A stretch of 64,000 bases of DNA from Diospyros lotus (taxonomy: Eukaryota > Streptophyta > Magnoliopsida > Ericales > Ebenaceae). The notes under the pieces were generated by a model. That model searched no databases. It was not told the DNA's origin and saw only the letters and a list, made by a program, of their open reading frames with translations. Shown here piece by piece: positions 46,309-57,764 of the stretch; within the stretch, counting starts at the first letter, position 1; each line of letters starts with the position of its first letter. Location of the stretch: NCBI RefSeq assembly GCF_014633365.1, contig NC_068347.1:310001-374000 (forward strand), given 5' to 3'. The translations under genes and the position numbers were made by a program.

Positions 46309-47261
46309 TAATATTACATGTATTCATAGATTCAAAATAAAATATAAATTAGATATATTTTCACAAATTTAAAACATAATCTAATATCTTGTGCCTCTAA
46401 CTCGACCAACTTCCTAATGTGATATTTTTTATTATTTGACGTATCAAAATAATCTAAAATAATATTGCAATTCTTGTGTTTTAGCTTTTTTGTTTGTATT
46501 AATATCTAATTTCTTTGTTATCTAATTATTGTAAAGTTATTTAAATATGAATATGAATTTGTTATAATTAAATATATTAGATATCTGAGTACCCATTAAC
46601 TTATGGGAATGGAAATGGAGAGTTAAAAATAAGAAAAATTAAAGACAGATACAAATATGGGGACAATGATAGAGATGCGGATAAAGGATCCTCTACCCAT
46701 TATACCCTTACCATTGTCATTCCTAGAATCAAAATGAATGAAAATTATAAACGGTTAATTATCAAAATAAAATATTTAACTCTAATTATGTTTTTAAATT
46801 TTCATTGGACTTTTAAATTATTTTAAAATAAATAAATCATACATCCTTTAAATTTTAGATCTTTAACTTAAACACCTTTTGAACTTTGTTTTTTTCAAAT
46901 TAATTTTTGAATGTTTTCAAAATAACTATATGCTCCATCCATTACAAACGATATTAGGTAAATTAATCGTATACCGTATGCATTTTGGACATTTCACCCC
47001 CCCAAATATTTCCTGTACTTTATTTGTCATCAAATCGATCTCTAAATCCTAAATGTCGACAATGTCTTTTTGAAATAAATAATATTAATTAAATTAAAAT
47101 TATCTTAAATCTTTATTTACTTAAACAAAATTAAATTAAATTTAATGTAAAACAAAAATTTTACTCTTTTTTTATTAATTTAAGATCTTATTTTAATTAT
47201 AAATCATCGATGATAACTTATATAAAAGTCCCATCAATAATACCTTACAAAAGCTCCAACA
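46309..47261. other. AT-rich intergenic spacer
   Basis: Extremely AT-rich sequence with no supported gene or element. Confidence 0.5.
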
Positions 47262-47270
47262 TATATGCAA

Positions 47271-47599
47271 GGAAAATTTTATTTGCAGTCCAACAAATTA
47301 CTCTTCGCATCCCACTTAATGCAAAATTATGTATTAATTTTTAATTTCTCATTTTAACCCCAATCCATTACCTCCTCCGACCACCGTCTCAGCTCTTTAT
47401 TTTTCTCCCACACCATATACACATATACACACACAAACACATACACCATATATATATATATACACACTCACACACACACATATATATATACACACACGGT
47501 TTCATGGCCGTGGCCATGGCAATCGCAGCCATAGAAGCTGACCCACCTCGCAGAAAGAGAGAGAGTGGGTCGACCATAACTGACCCACACACACACATT

Positions 47600-47630
<31 letters not shown>

Positions 47631-48099
47631 GCATGGTCGTGGCCATGGACTCAAACCTTTGCACCTTGCGGTGCAAGGGTTTCCATGGCTGTGGCCATGC
47701 GTGTGTGTATATATATGTGTGTGTAAGTATATATATATGTGTGAGTGTGAGTATATATATATATATATATATAAATGTGTGTGTGTGGGTCGACCATGAC
47801 CGACCCACTCTATTTTTCTATTCGTCGCGACATACACATGTGTGTATATATATGTATGTGTGTGTTTCTATATATATATATATGTGGTGTATGTGTGTGT
47901 GGGTCGGCCATGGTAGTCGGCCCATTTTTTGTCTCTCTCTGTGTGTATGTGTATATGGTGTGGGAGAAAAACAGAGAGGTGAGGCTGTGGTCGGAAGAGG
48001 TAGTGGGCGGGGCTAAAATGAGAATTTTAAAATTTTTATAGAATTTTGCATGGGATGAGGCGTGGAGAATAATTTATCGGGCTGAGTATAGAATTTCCC
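47271..48099. mobile_element. Mutator-like foldback element with long inverted arms full of microsatellites
   Basis: Left end GGAAAATTTTAT; right end read on the minus strand GGGAAATTCTAT. The 9-bp flanks TATATGCAA (47262-47270) and TATATACAA (48100-48108) match 8/9, the Mutator target length. The arms match along their whole length: CTCATTTTA[AG]CCCC, TTTTTCTCCCACACCATATACACAT, (TA)n/(CA)n blocks, TGGGTCG..CAT..GACCCACACACACA, and GCATGG[TC]C...GCCATGGA. They meet at a 5-bp stem with a 4-base loop, GCACC-TTGC-GGTGC (47661-47674). Each arm is about 390-430 bp and there is no transposase. Confidence 0.75.
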
Positions 48100-48564
48100 T
48101 ATATACAACTGTGCACTGCATTTGAAAAAGACTCTTTAAACGCTTCACTCTTAAAAGTTTTCTTCCAATTAGCATAAATATGTTGAGTGCAATTTATATG
48201 TTTCGCATGTGACACCAACCTTTTAATAATAGAATAATCTTAAATTTATAATGCCAACATTTAAAGGTATTACTGGCAGGAGATAGTCATTGATCCATAA
48301 TTAAAATCATCGTTGTGAGAGAAAAAAAAAAAAAGTGTGAAAGATAGAGAAGGAGAGAAAGGGAAGGAATAAGAGACTTATCGTCACTTCCATAATTATC
48401 AAAAGAGAAAGACTGGAGTGGATTTGAGCGGCAACTATGGTTTAAATGATTTTTGTCCAAACTCTATATAATCAGAGTATAAATCCAACAACCAAATATC
48501 TAAATAGTTTTTGTCCAATAATTTTTTTAGTTTACAAATTTAAAAATCCATTGTTGACTCAATA
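48100..48564. other. Intergenic spacer between the foldback and hAT elements
   Basis: AT-rich DNA with an AGAGA-rich stretch at about 48310-48370. No gene supported. Confidence 0.5.
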
Positions 48565-49241
48565 TAGAGATAGGAAATGCGTGGGTCGGGCTAGACCAGC
48601 CCGCATCCCGCTTGGCCCACTCATTTGATGGGTCGGGTCAAATTTGACTTACAAGGGAGACTGGCCGGGCCAAGAAAATGAAAACTTGGGCCTGGCACGG
48701 CCTTGTGGCCCTTAATAAATGGGCCAAAGTGGGCTGGGCCGGGTCATGGGCCTGCTGGGTCGGCCCGTGGGCCTGTTGGGCAAGGCCGGCCTATGAGCCT
48801 GGCTATTTGGGCCGGCCCGTGAGCCATTTATTTTAAATTTTTTTATATATAATTTTTTAAATATATATTTTTTATTTTTTCCTAAATGTAACTAATATTT
48901 TTTAAAATATGTTTAATAATGTTTACTTATAATTTTGATCTTTGTAAAATTATGATGTTTATAGTAAACATTATATTTACAAAAATTACACTAAAATTAT
49001 GTTTACAACAAACATAATTTTTAATTATTATGTTTATAATTATTAAATACAAACATAATTTTTTAAATATTTTTTTATTTTTTGATGGGCCGACCCACAG
49101 GCTATTTTGGTGGGCCGAGCCAGGCCGTGGGCCATATATTGCTGGCCCAGCATGGCCTTCATTTTGTTAGGCAGGTCGACCCAGCCCGTTTGCTATAGTA
49201 ACGGGCCGACTCATGCCCGCCCGACCCATTTCCCATCTCTA
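48565..49241. mobile_element. hAT-type MITE with perfect 8-bp target duplication
   Basis: Left end TAGAGATAGGAAATG; right end on the minus strand TAGAGATGGGAAATG. The flanking duplication ACTCAATA is perfect (48557-48564 and 49242-49249). Both arms are rich in GGGCC/GGCCCG (TGGGTCGGGC and its complement), and the core (48830-49080) is nearly pure A/T. The length is 677 bp with no coding capacity. Layout and termini relate it to the element at 14108-14799. Confidence 0.92.
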
Positions 49242-49249
49242 ACTCAATA

Positions 49250-51410
49250 GTAGATTGTGACTCGAGTGTCAACTTTTTTGACATTTGTTGGCATGACAAT
49301 CAAATTGATAGTCAATTAGAGATTAGGTATCAACTCTTTTAATGTCGTCACGTCGCAATAAACTAAATAATAGATTATATTTCCTGTTACAATTGATTTT
49401 TTTTACTTTCATTTTTCTAAAATACTATGTTTTTATATATGTTTCTTTAAATTTCCACCAAAAGGTTTCACAAAATAGCTCAAAAATAATTAAATCCATG
49501 ATCATATATTAAATCCATGATCAAATATAAATATTGATGGTGGTCTTTAGTTTTATGGGAGTAAAAGGAGATGAACTAACTGAAAACAGAGGATTGACAT
49601 AGTTTTGTCTTGCATATGATTGATATGGCTTTAGTGCCTTATCTCCCTTGGTTGTTATTTGGTACAACTGAGTCACTCAAACAAAGAAACAATACAGCAT
49701 CAAGATACACTTGGAAAATTGGGAAGTAGATGATCTTCTAGTAAATCATCTGTGGGGGATTGAAGGGTGTGATAGAAAATTTAGGTATGATAGATCTAGG
49801 CTTTTTAAAGACTAAAATACACATAATGTAACAATCAACATGCAGGGGGCTCAAATTAAGGAAAGATTGGATTGGATAGAGGTTTGTGTACGACAGAGTG
49901 GAGGCAACTTATCTAACTCAAACCATAGGCCACTGCTCTTAAGAATGGAAGGTGAAAATGGTACAACACCTAGACCTTTTCTGATTTGGAGCAATGTGAA
50001 CAAGGCATGAAGGCTACTAATAAGTGGTTAAAAAAGCTTGGCAATAAGCCAGAATAGGAGAATATGTTGAACAGTTTTAAGAGCCTGTTCAACATATTCT
50101 AAAGGAAATCAAGCAATTGTTGGTCGCCAAATAATTCTAATAAATGCTCAATAATACTGTTTTGGAGTTGACTTTGATGGCACGAATTAACCATTTTATA
50201 TGGGATTAAAAACATGGTTTTGGCATAATGTTTAGAACATGTTGGAGGATTAGATCTAGAATTTGGAAACATTTAGGAGTATTGTCAAAATGGTAAGAAT
50301 TGGGCGATCCAAATTCACCAGTGTTGGTGGATAAATAGGAACATTATGAGGGGTACTTTAGTCTCTTACTAATGATCCTTAATGCCCAATAAACAATAAG
50401 GTTTGACCCTTTTGAAATTAAGTACAGAATAACGAGCATAAGGAGACTACAAGGCAATTTCCTTTTCAAGGCTGAAGGAGGCTAATTCTTGGGCTGAAAG
50501 ACCCTGATCTTCTAAACGGGTGCACAAAGTATTTACAGGGAGAGTTAAACCAACGGGTGCACCAAGTATTGAAAGACAAAATTATCCTTGAAACCTTAGC
50601 CATGGGGCTCAAATACATGGGCAATGGGGTCATTTAGTCACCAAAGATCTAATGATATATAAGTTGGAAACCCTAGTCTTTCTCTCCTAAAACCTCAAGA
50701 GAAAAATCAAAGAAGCGAAACAGAGAGATTGAGTTATTGGTATAAAGAATTGAAAGAGTTCTTCGTTCACGTAAGAACCAACTCAGCCATTGGGTATTTA
50801 TGGCTTATAAAGATGATTAGAGGCTATGAAAGTAATTATTGGGTTGATATAATGTGTGGTTTAGGTGCTAAACTCACTAATCTTGGAGGTTTTGTTGCGT
50901 TTAACATGATGATCTCTCATTGTAAGTTCTTCTCCCCTCTTTCTATCCTTGTCTCACATTCATAAAGATAGCCTATGTTGGAATGCATGTTGATTATTGT
51001 TGGCATATTATGATGCTATGGGACATTGTGGGGTCTCGCGTGAGGCTCTTAACGCAAGAGAAGAGATACTCGTGGTGCATTGCACTCTTGCTTGGGTTAG
51101 CAGAGTTATGTCCCTGTTTTCCTCAATGGTGGACCTTAGCATAAGCTGCTTCCATAATGGTAAGAATTGATTGAATTTTTCCTAAAAGATATAGATGGGG
51201 TCGATCATATCAAATCCTCCTAAAATGCTAGGATTGGAGAAAATCCCTAGAAAAAAAGATCAGAATTGCCCTATAATAATAAAAACATTATCTCTCCAGA
51301 TTACAAGTGAATAAACAACCTCCCAAAATTGGCTTCTTCAAGTGTAAAAAAATAAAAATGGGGCTTCTTGTGATCCTTGTGCCTGGCAAGACCATTTTCA
51401 CTCGTATTTA
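49250..51410. other. Intergenic DNA with decayed repeats
   Basis: Apart from the LINE-like fragment listed below, the region contains an LTR- or promoter-like stretch near 50640-50730 (ATGATATATAAGTTGG followed by a purine-rich leader). No termini could be set. The open frame at 50729-50965 (78 codons) shows no recognisable domain. Confidence 0.4.
49840..50060 (+). mobile_element. Probable LINE endonuclease fragment
   Basis: Plus-strand translation gives KERLDWIEVCVRQSGG, then SNHRPLLLRMEG, similar to the RLDRAL...SDHCPLLL block at the end of plant LINE endonucleases. It is short and interrupted, so the assignment is tentative. Confidence 0.45.
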
Positions 51411-51958
51411 GGTTATGTTTGGTTGGTTGAAATGGAAGACTGAGGGAATAGAATTATTACAAAAGGTTGTTTGGTTATAAAAGAATGAAATAATCTATCA
51501 TGAAAAGACTTTTCTTCACAAAATAAATGGAAACCCTTTCTTTACTTTTAATTACACAATGTCACATATATAAGCTTGTCGCCAACTCTTACTTGCTGAC
51601 TTTTGCTTGCCATCGACGTTTGTCTGCCACCATTGTTTGCCTTTGCCGCTATTTTCATTAATTTTATTTTTATTCAATATTTTTATCTAAAAAAAGAGAA
51701 ATAATTTTTAATATATATTTAGTAATTATATGATGTTTTGGGGAAAAATATAATTTTTAGAAGATTTTTCAATTTGTTAATATAAAATGATATTTTTGTC
51801 AATTAATTATTTTTATTATTCTATTCCATCAAAACGAAGGCACATCAAACATAATAAAGAAATAAAATAGAATGGTCGTTTCATTCTTACTCATACCAAA
51901 CATTGCGATAAAATGGATTCCCTTCCATTCCCATCTCATTTCATACCAAACATAATGA
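51411..51958. mobile_element. Possible Tourist-like MITE
   Basis: Left end GGTTATGTTTGGTTGG; right end on the minus strand TCATTATGTTTGGTAT. Both are flanked by TTA (51408-51410 and 51959-51961). Sub-terminal GAAATGGAA/GAATGG motifs recur in both orientations. The first two terminal bases do not match, so confidence is moderate. Confidence 0.5.
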
Positions 51959-51961
51959 TTA

Positions 51962-52800
51962 TGTATAAAGAAAATTTAAAATAACAAAATAATTTATAAT
52001 CATCAAAAGTTTTGATTACTGCATTAATATTTTGTGTTTGTATTAGTATGAGATAATTACGAAGATTACTTAAAGTTTGGTATAATATTTACCCATTTTT
52101 TTATTAAAATCTATTAGAACTATCTTCAACTTGACTATGTAACTTGGTTGGTAGTAACTTTAAAATAAAATTTGAGGTCAACTGGTGATTTTATCAATAC
52201 TTTTTAAGAAGTATGATAATTATTTTTGTAACATTTTTGTTTGAAGAATGGGTAATAGGTAAGTTTGCATGAGATGACAGAAGATTGAAATAAAAATTTC
52301 TAAAAGTTGATGAAAACGAATATTCAACATTGAAGCATTAAAGACACTATCATTCACATTCGTATGTGACATTTACTTAACCAAAAGATTGGGACATTTG
52401 GAGCTTTTTCTGTCTGTGAGTTGAACTTCTTCTCAACTTCAGCCAGCGCAGCGCACATGGATTGGTAGGTGTTGGTAGGTATAGGCTCAGGTGTAACAAA
52501 CAAATAAAGATTATAAATTGGTGTGTGTTATTGCTTATATATGATCTGTTCCTTAAACTATTACACTCATAAAACATTTCTCATAAAGTGTACTCTTTGA
52601 ATAGTCCTTAATCCTTTCCATCTAAGCACCAAAGAATACAAGATTCAAACAGTAATATCATAACTTTTCTGGGTAGATGGTGATGTTGATGTTGATGTTG
52701 ACGAATGGGGGGTGGTGTGGTGACAAAATTAATGACTCTGGTTTTAAGGTTTGGTTAATTAGGTTATGGGTTACCTGATAATAGTGTGAAACACGCGCAG
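51962..52800. other. AT-rich DNA upstream of the TT12-type gene
   Basis: Distal upstream region of the MATE gene, with GATGTTGATGTTGATG at about 52680-52698. No gene or element supported. Confidence 0.5.
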
Positions 52801-52808
52801 CCCAAACG

Positions 52809-52961
52809 GGTAGTTAGCTACTCTTCTTGGTTTTAACTGAAAACTTGTGCTTAAGCAGCTTACCTATCGGTCTCAGGCTGCACCAACTAAATCCACCCGG
52901 GAATGGTGGTTCCTTTTATTATAATACTCTCGTCTCTCTGTCTACATATCATCCTCACGTG
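52809..52961 (+). promoter_or_regulatory. MYB-type site and G-box in the TT12-type promoter
   Basis: GGTAGTT at 52809-52815 is the complement of AACTACC, an R2R3-MYB recognition form. CACGTG at 52956-52961 is a bHLH G-box. Both lie within 260 bases of the start codon at 53069. In Arabidopsis, TT12 belongs to the proanthocyanidin programme run by the TT2 (MYB), TT8 (bHLH) and TTG1 complex. That these sites serve such a complex here is inference. Confidence 0.5.
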
Positions 52962-53068
52962 CTATTCAAACTTGGAACTCACAGATCCATCCATCCATCA
53001 TCAACTCTGCTTCACACTTAACAAACAAGCTTACATTTAGCGGCAGCGGCAGCAGCAGAGCAATCAAA

Positions 53069-55354
53069 ATGGGGTCTGAAGAGTACCAGACGCTGCTGCT
53101 CCGGTTAGACTCCCACTCGAGTTTGTCGTCCAGCGGGGTGGAGGGCCTGCTCTCGCAGGGCCAGCCGGCGTCCCTCAACTCGTACCTCCGGCTGGCCGGA
53201 TGGGAGTCCAGGCTTCTCTGGCAGCTCTCCGGGGCCTCCATCGCCGTCTCCATCTTCAATTACATGCTTAGTTTTGTCACCCTCACCTTCACCGGCCATC
53301 TCGGCGCCTTGGAGCTGGCCGGCGCCTCCATTGCCAGCGTCGGAATTCAAGGTCTCGCTTATGGGATCATGGTTCGTATATATTCAAAATCCCTGTCCCG
53401 TTGGTTTTTTTTTTTTTTTTTTTTGGGGGGGGGGGGGGGGGGTGATATATATTGGGCTGAACCTGAAATTAATGATTAATGAGTGAAACAGCTGGGCATG
53501 GCGAGCGCCGTCCAGACGGTGTGCGGGCAGGCATACGGAGCAAAGAGATACGGAGCCCTGGGGGTGATATGCCAGAGGGCGGTAGTGTTGCACGTGGGAG
53601 CAGCCGTGCTGCTCACATTCCTCTACTGGTTCGCGGGGCCAATCCTCAAGGCAATCGGCCAATCGGATAGCATAGCGGACGAAGGGCAAGTGTTCGCCAG
53701 GGGGCTGATCCCTCAGCTCTACGCCTTCGCCATAAGCTGCCCCTTGCAGAGGTTCCTCCAGGCGCAGAACATTGTCAATCCTCTTGCTTACATGTCCGTG
53801 GGAGTCTTTCTCCTCCACATTCTCATCACATGGCTGGCTGTCTACGTCCTCAACTACGGCCTAATAGGAGCTGCTCTCACCCTCAGCCTGTCCTGGTGGC
53901 TTCTCGTCATTTTGCAATCACTCTACATACTTCTCAGCCCATCCTGCGCCCAAACTTGGACTGGTTTCTCTCGAAAAGCTTTCACTGGGATTTGGCCTTA
54001 TTTCAAGCTCACTGTTGCCTCTGCTATCATGTTGTGGTGCGTACTATGACCGGTTTCTCTCTCTCTCTCTCGCTCGCTCGCTCTCAATTATTCATTAATT
54101 AATTGATTGGCAATGTTCTTAATTAAAAAATCTTAATTAATTTCATCCTATCCTTGTAGTTTGGAGATATGGTACTTCCAAGGGCTCGTGCTTATATCAG
54201 GCCTCCTTCCCAACCCAACAATCTCTCTCGATTCCATCTCCGTTTGGTATTATATGAACCTCTCTGTTTCAATCTTTATTGTCTAATTATTCAATTAGTC
54301 TGTAGACTCTGAATTAATTTAAGGGGTTGAGAAAATGTATATATGCAGCATGAATTACCTGAACTGGGACATGCAGTTCATGCTGGGGCTGGCCGCAGCA
54401 GCCAGCGTGAGGGTGAGCAATGAGCTCGGGGCAGGGCATCCAATGGTGGCGAAGTTTTCGGTGGTGATAGTGAGCGGGACCAGCATTGCCATCAGCATAG
54501 TGTTCAGTGCCATTGTTCTGATATTCAAGGTGGGATTAAGCAAGCTGTTTACGAGCGACTCGGAAGTGATTGAGGCAGTGTCCAGCTTGACACCATTGCT
54601 TGCCATCTCTGTTTTCCTCAATGGCATCCAGCCGATACTCTCAGGTAATCAATCCATCATCAGATAATAACTATGATTTCATAATGGGTATCGGGTGGGT
54701 AATTCTGGGTTTTTGGTTTTGTTTGTTTGTTTGTTTGATTTAATGATAATTAATCAATAATGTACTTGCAGGTGTGGCCATTGGGAGCGGATGGCAAGCG
54801 GTGGTGGCATATGTGAATCTGGGGGCGTACTACATAATTGGACTGCCAATCGGATGCGTTCTTGGCTTCAAAACAAGCCTTGCAGCTGCGGTAATTCATA
54901 ATCTCCCTCTGATCTCCTGTCACTTCATATCTATACTATACGATACGGTAGTAGCAATCCAGTAACAAATTAAGAACACACAGAGCAATGATATATGGTG
55001 TTGTGGGTGGGTGGGTTTGAATTAAATTAACCAAATATTTGATGGAATGGCTTTAATTGTTTGCTTGTTTCAGGGGATATGGTGGGGGATGATCTTAGGA
55101 GTGATGTTGCAGACAATAAGTCTGGTGATTCTAACAGCCAGAACAAATTGGAACGCTGAGGTAAGTAACATTAATATTGAATGATAAAACTAGTAAGTAA
55201 CGCAGTCGTAGTGAATAGTGATGGATCCATCACGAAAAGATTGTTAATATTCCATTTGCTGCTGCTGCTGCTGCTGCAGGTTGCCAAAGCTGCCGACCGC
55301 TTGCACCAATCTGCAGAGGTAGACGTGTTGCACCTTGTCGACCCCGATCCATGA
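53069..55354 (+). CDS. TT12: MATE transporter, TT12/DTX41 type (vacuolar flavonoid/H+ antiporter)
   Basis: Arabidopsis TT12 sits on the vacuole membrane and moves glycosylated flavan-3-ols into the vacuole in exchange for protons during proanthocyanidin synthesis. Exons: 53069-53371, 53492-54036, 54160-54246, 54349-54644, 54772-54890, 55074-55160, 55280-55354. They join in phase to 503 codons plus TGA; TT12 is about 507 aa. Hallmark runs are YMLSFVTLTFTGHLGALELA, LGMASAVQTVCGQAYGAKRY, RFLQAQNIVNPLAYMS, GIWPYFKLTVASA, CMNYLNWDMQFMLGL, VRVSNELGAGHP and VAIGSGWQAVVAYVN. All fit TT12 better than the DTX39/40 group as I recall them. About twelve hydrophobic segments are visible. All splice sites are GT-AG. 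The first intron is only 120 bp and carries long T and G runs. Confidence 0.95.
53405..53442. repeat. Homopolymer pair (T)20(G)18 in intron 1 of the TT12-type gene
   Basis: Twenty T (53405-53424) are followed directly by eighteen G (53425-53442) inside a 120-bp intron. The length is likely to vary, and assembly error is possible. Confidence 0.9.
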
Positions 55355-57140
55355 TCGCCGCCGCCGGCCGCCAGCATTCGTCGTTATCGTGGTGGTGGTG
55401 GTGGTGAAGTAACCAAAATAGGGGCGAGGGCATGCATGGTGCATCAACTCAACAGTGCCCATGCTTCCATCCGAAATTACTCTTGTTTTCTTCCCTTTTT
55501 TCCTTGTTTCGGGGTAATTGATTTAAGATGCTAAGATGATGGCAATTTTGCTCTTTCAGCTGCCAGTATCTGTTCTATCTACTCTTATTGCTTCCAAGTT
55601 CTAACCATCTTAATTTTACGTCCTGTTTGGAGTGAATGAATGAATGAATCTTATAAGAATATATTATAGACAATAAAAATAAATGAAATTTAAGTTACAG
55701 ATTCACTCCAAATATAAAAATTTATTTGCAAATAAATTTCAAATCTTATTAAGTTCATTCATTCCAAAAAGACCGAAGACAAACGTATGACAGAAAAGGG
55801 GACTCCAGTATCTAGTCCCCGCACACTAGTGCAATTCCCAAGTTGCTCACTAATTTCACACTTTGAAAGGATAAGTGTTGTGATATATAGAGGAAAAATA
55901 GGTAACTTGGCTTAAATAGAATTAGGTTTGTGATCTTAAAATAGTGATAAATTCACTCAATCAACAAAAGAATTGTAAATTCTTGCCACATATATAGTTT
56001 TTAGATGGAAAAACTCTAAAACCTTGTAGTAGTTGCAACTTTGACTAATTTGATCACTCTTGTACTCAAATGGCACCAATTATATATCAAGTTATTTCAC
56101 ATTTCATTTTAGGACATATACGACACGATTGTATTTAACAATTTTATTTTTCAAATTGTTGCAACTTAAAGGTCAAGGAACAAAGAGTTGGCATAGTTGA
56201 GAGAGAGAGTTCATGCAAAACTCTACTTTGAATTCCGTTGGTTAAGACCAAGAAAAAAAAATTGTTAAAGAGAAACTCGAAATACATACACGTCTATTGT
56301 GTATTGACCCAACAATTTGTATAAGAATATTTCATAGTAGAATATATTTGATGATATACAAGAATTAATGTTTAGGTTAGAGTTCGCTCGATCTCTACCC
56401 ACAAGTTAAATCTCACTCGGCCTCAACTTGTAAAATATGCCATGTTTGGCCTCAGTACATTAGGGCTTTTGCAATCCAAATAGAAATGTTTTTAGAGACA
56501 TTTGAGAGACCATATCTTGTTCAAAATCAAATGTTTAAAATTTAAAGATTTGTTTAAATCTCGAATAATTTAGGATATATCTATTCTCTTAAATCTTAGG
56601 AGTATATTCTGTAAGAACAATCTTAATTCTCTCATCTCGAGTAAGTATTTAACTCACTCATAGTATTATGATATCATTAGCCATCTAGCCTCTTTTCTTG
56701 TTTTTCGTCTAATTTAAATATTAGAGTAACTTTTTTATTACCTTGTGATTGAGATTTTTGTCATTTGGTATGCTTTTTTCTTACTAAACATATTGAGGTT
56801 CAATTTTTAACATCATCAATATATTATTTTGGTGTATATAATCTAAAATAGAACCAAATTAAAGCAAAGTGAATACTAGACACATATATGCCAACACCAC
56901 GTAGGAGGAGGGTTGGGGAGAGCGAGAGAGAGAGAGAAGCAATTAAACTGCGTGCATGTACGTACATAGTTTAAGCATATACATACATATATATATATAG
57001 CTCTCTCTCTCTATATCAACATTAATATTAATGATAAGAGCGAGCTTAATTATTAATTCAGTGGTACAAATTAAGCTGCTGCCGGTCTCTCTAATGGTGA
57101 TTTATTGATTTAGCAGCGCCTAAGTTGGTGATTATTCAAA
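55355..57140. other. 3' flank of the TT12-type gene and intergenic DNA
   Basis: Contains AATAAA-type signals near 55674-55680. A small possible MITE lies at about 55624-55775, whose ends (TGTTTGGAGTGAATGAATGA and, inverted, TTTTTGGAATGAATGAA) are roughly complementary. I saw no further gene. Confidence 0.45.
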
Positions 57141-57246
57141 CTATATATACTATATAAAGCTGAGGATGATGATGATGATCGAGCGTCCCTGGGTCTGAGA
57201 CCATGCTGATGCATTATCGCATGGTGCATGACACAGTACGTAGTAG

Positions 57247-57447
57247 TCATGCGTGGGCGGTGGCGGCGGCGGCAGCTGGCGCAACACTGGTTCCGTCATC
57301 GTCGTCGTCGTCATCACCGTCGCCGTCGCTATAGCGTACATGTGCAGTAAAACCAAGTGAGAAGATGTCTGCAATAGTCGGCAGCATGGACTTGGAGGAG
57401 GGGTAACCACATTGGTCGGCATTGGAAAGGGTGATGATCGACGCCAT
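57247..57447 (-). CDS. Unrecognised small ORF (66 codons) with strong start context
   Basis: The ATG at 57447 sits in AACAATGGCG, a near-ideal plant start context. A TATATATATATA run at 57552-57564 (about 105 bases upstream) could be its TATA box. The product begins MASIITLSNADQCGYPSSKS, then has an acidic Asp run (seven Asp) and an Ala-rich end before TGA. GATGAC and GCC repeats suggest part is low-complexity sequence. I recognise no family. It could be a real small protein, the first exon of a spliced gene, or chance. Confidence 0.4.
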   Translation of the reverse strand: MASIITLSNADQCGYPSSKSMLPTIADIFSLGFTAHVRYSDGDGDDDDDDDGTSVAPAAAAATAHA

Positions 57448-57764
57448 TGTTGAAGTAATAATTGAGAATCAAACTATATATAGCAGCTGAAGTACTGAAG
57501 AGGCTCAAGCTAGCTAGGTACCCTACGCTGGCTGGCTTGCAACACAGCTCCTATATATATATATGAATACAAAAAGTTGAAAAAGAAAAGAGGGGGAGGC
57601 AACTAATAGAGGATGGATGGTGTCCACAGAAGGGTTGCATGAGGTGAGCTCACGGCAGAGGCTGCCCTACACATTTGCTCGCGTGTTGGCACCCCTCCCT
57701 CCACGCTCCAACCCTCTCCCTCCCATGCCCTCCCCTTATTTAGGACACATTCGTGATATTTTTA

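Noticed and set aside
47389..48041. Several overlapping ORFs of 69-170 codons on both strands
   Set aside because: They arise from the (TA)n/(CA)n microsatellite palindrome, and the encoded proteins are Tyr/Ile/Thr/His repeats. They are by-products of the foldback element.
57200..57226. ACCATGC...GCATGGT hairpin downstream of the small ORF as a possible microRNA precursor
   Set aside because: The stem is only 7 bp, too short for a plant pre-miRNA, and I recognise no mature miRNA sequence.
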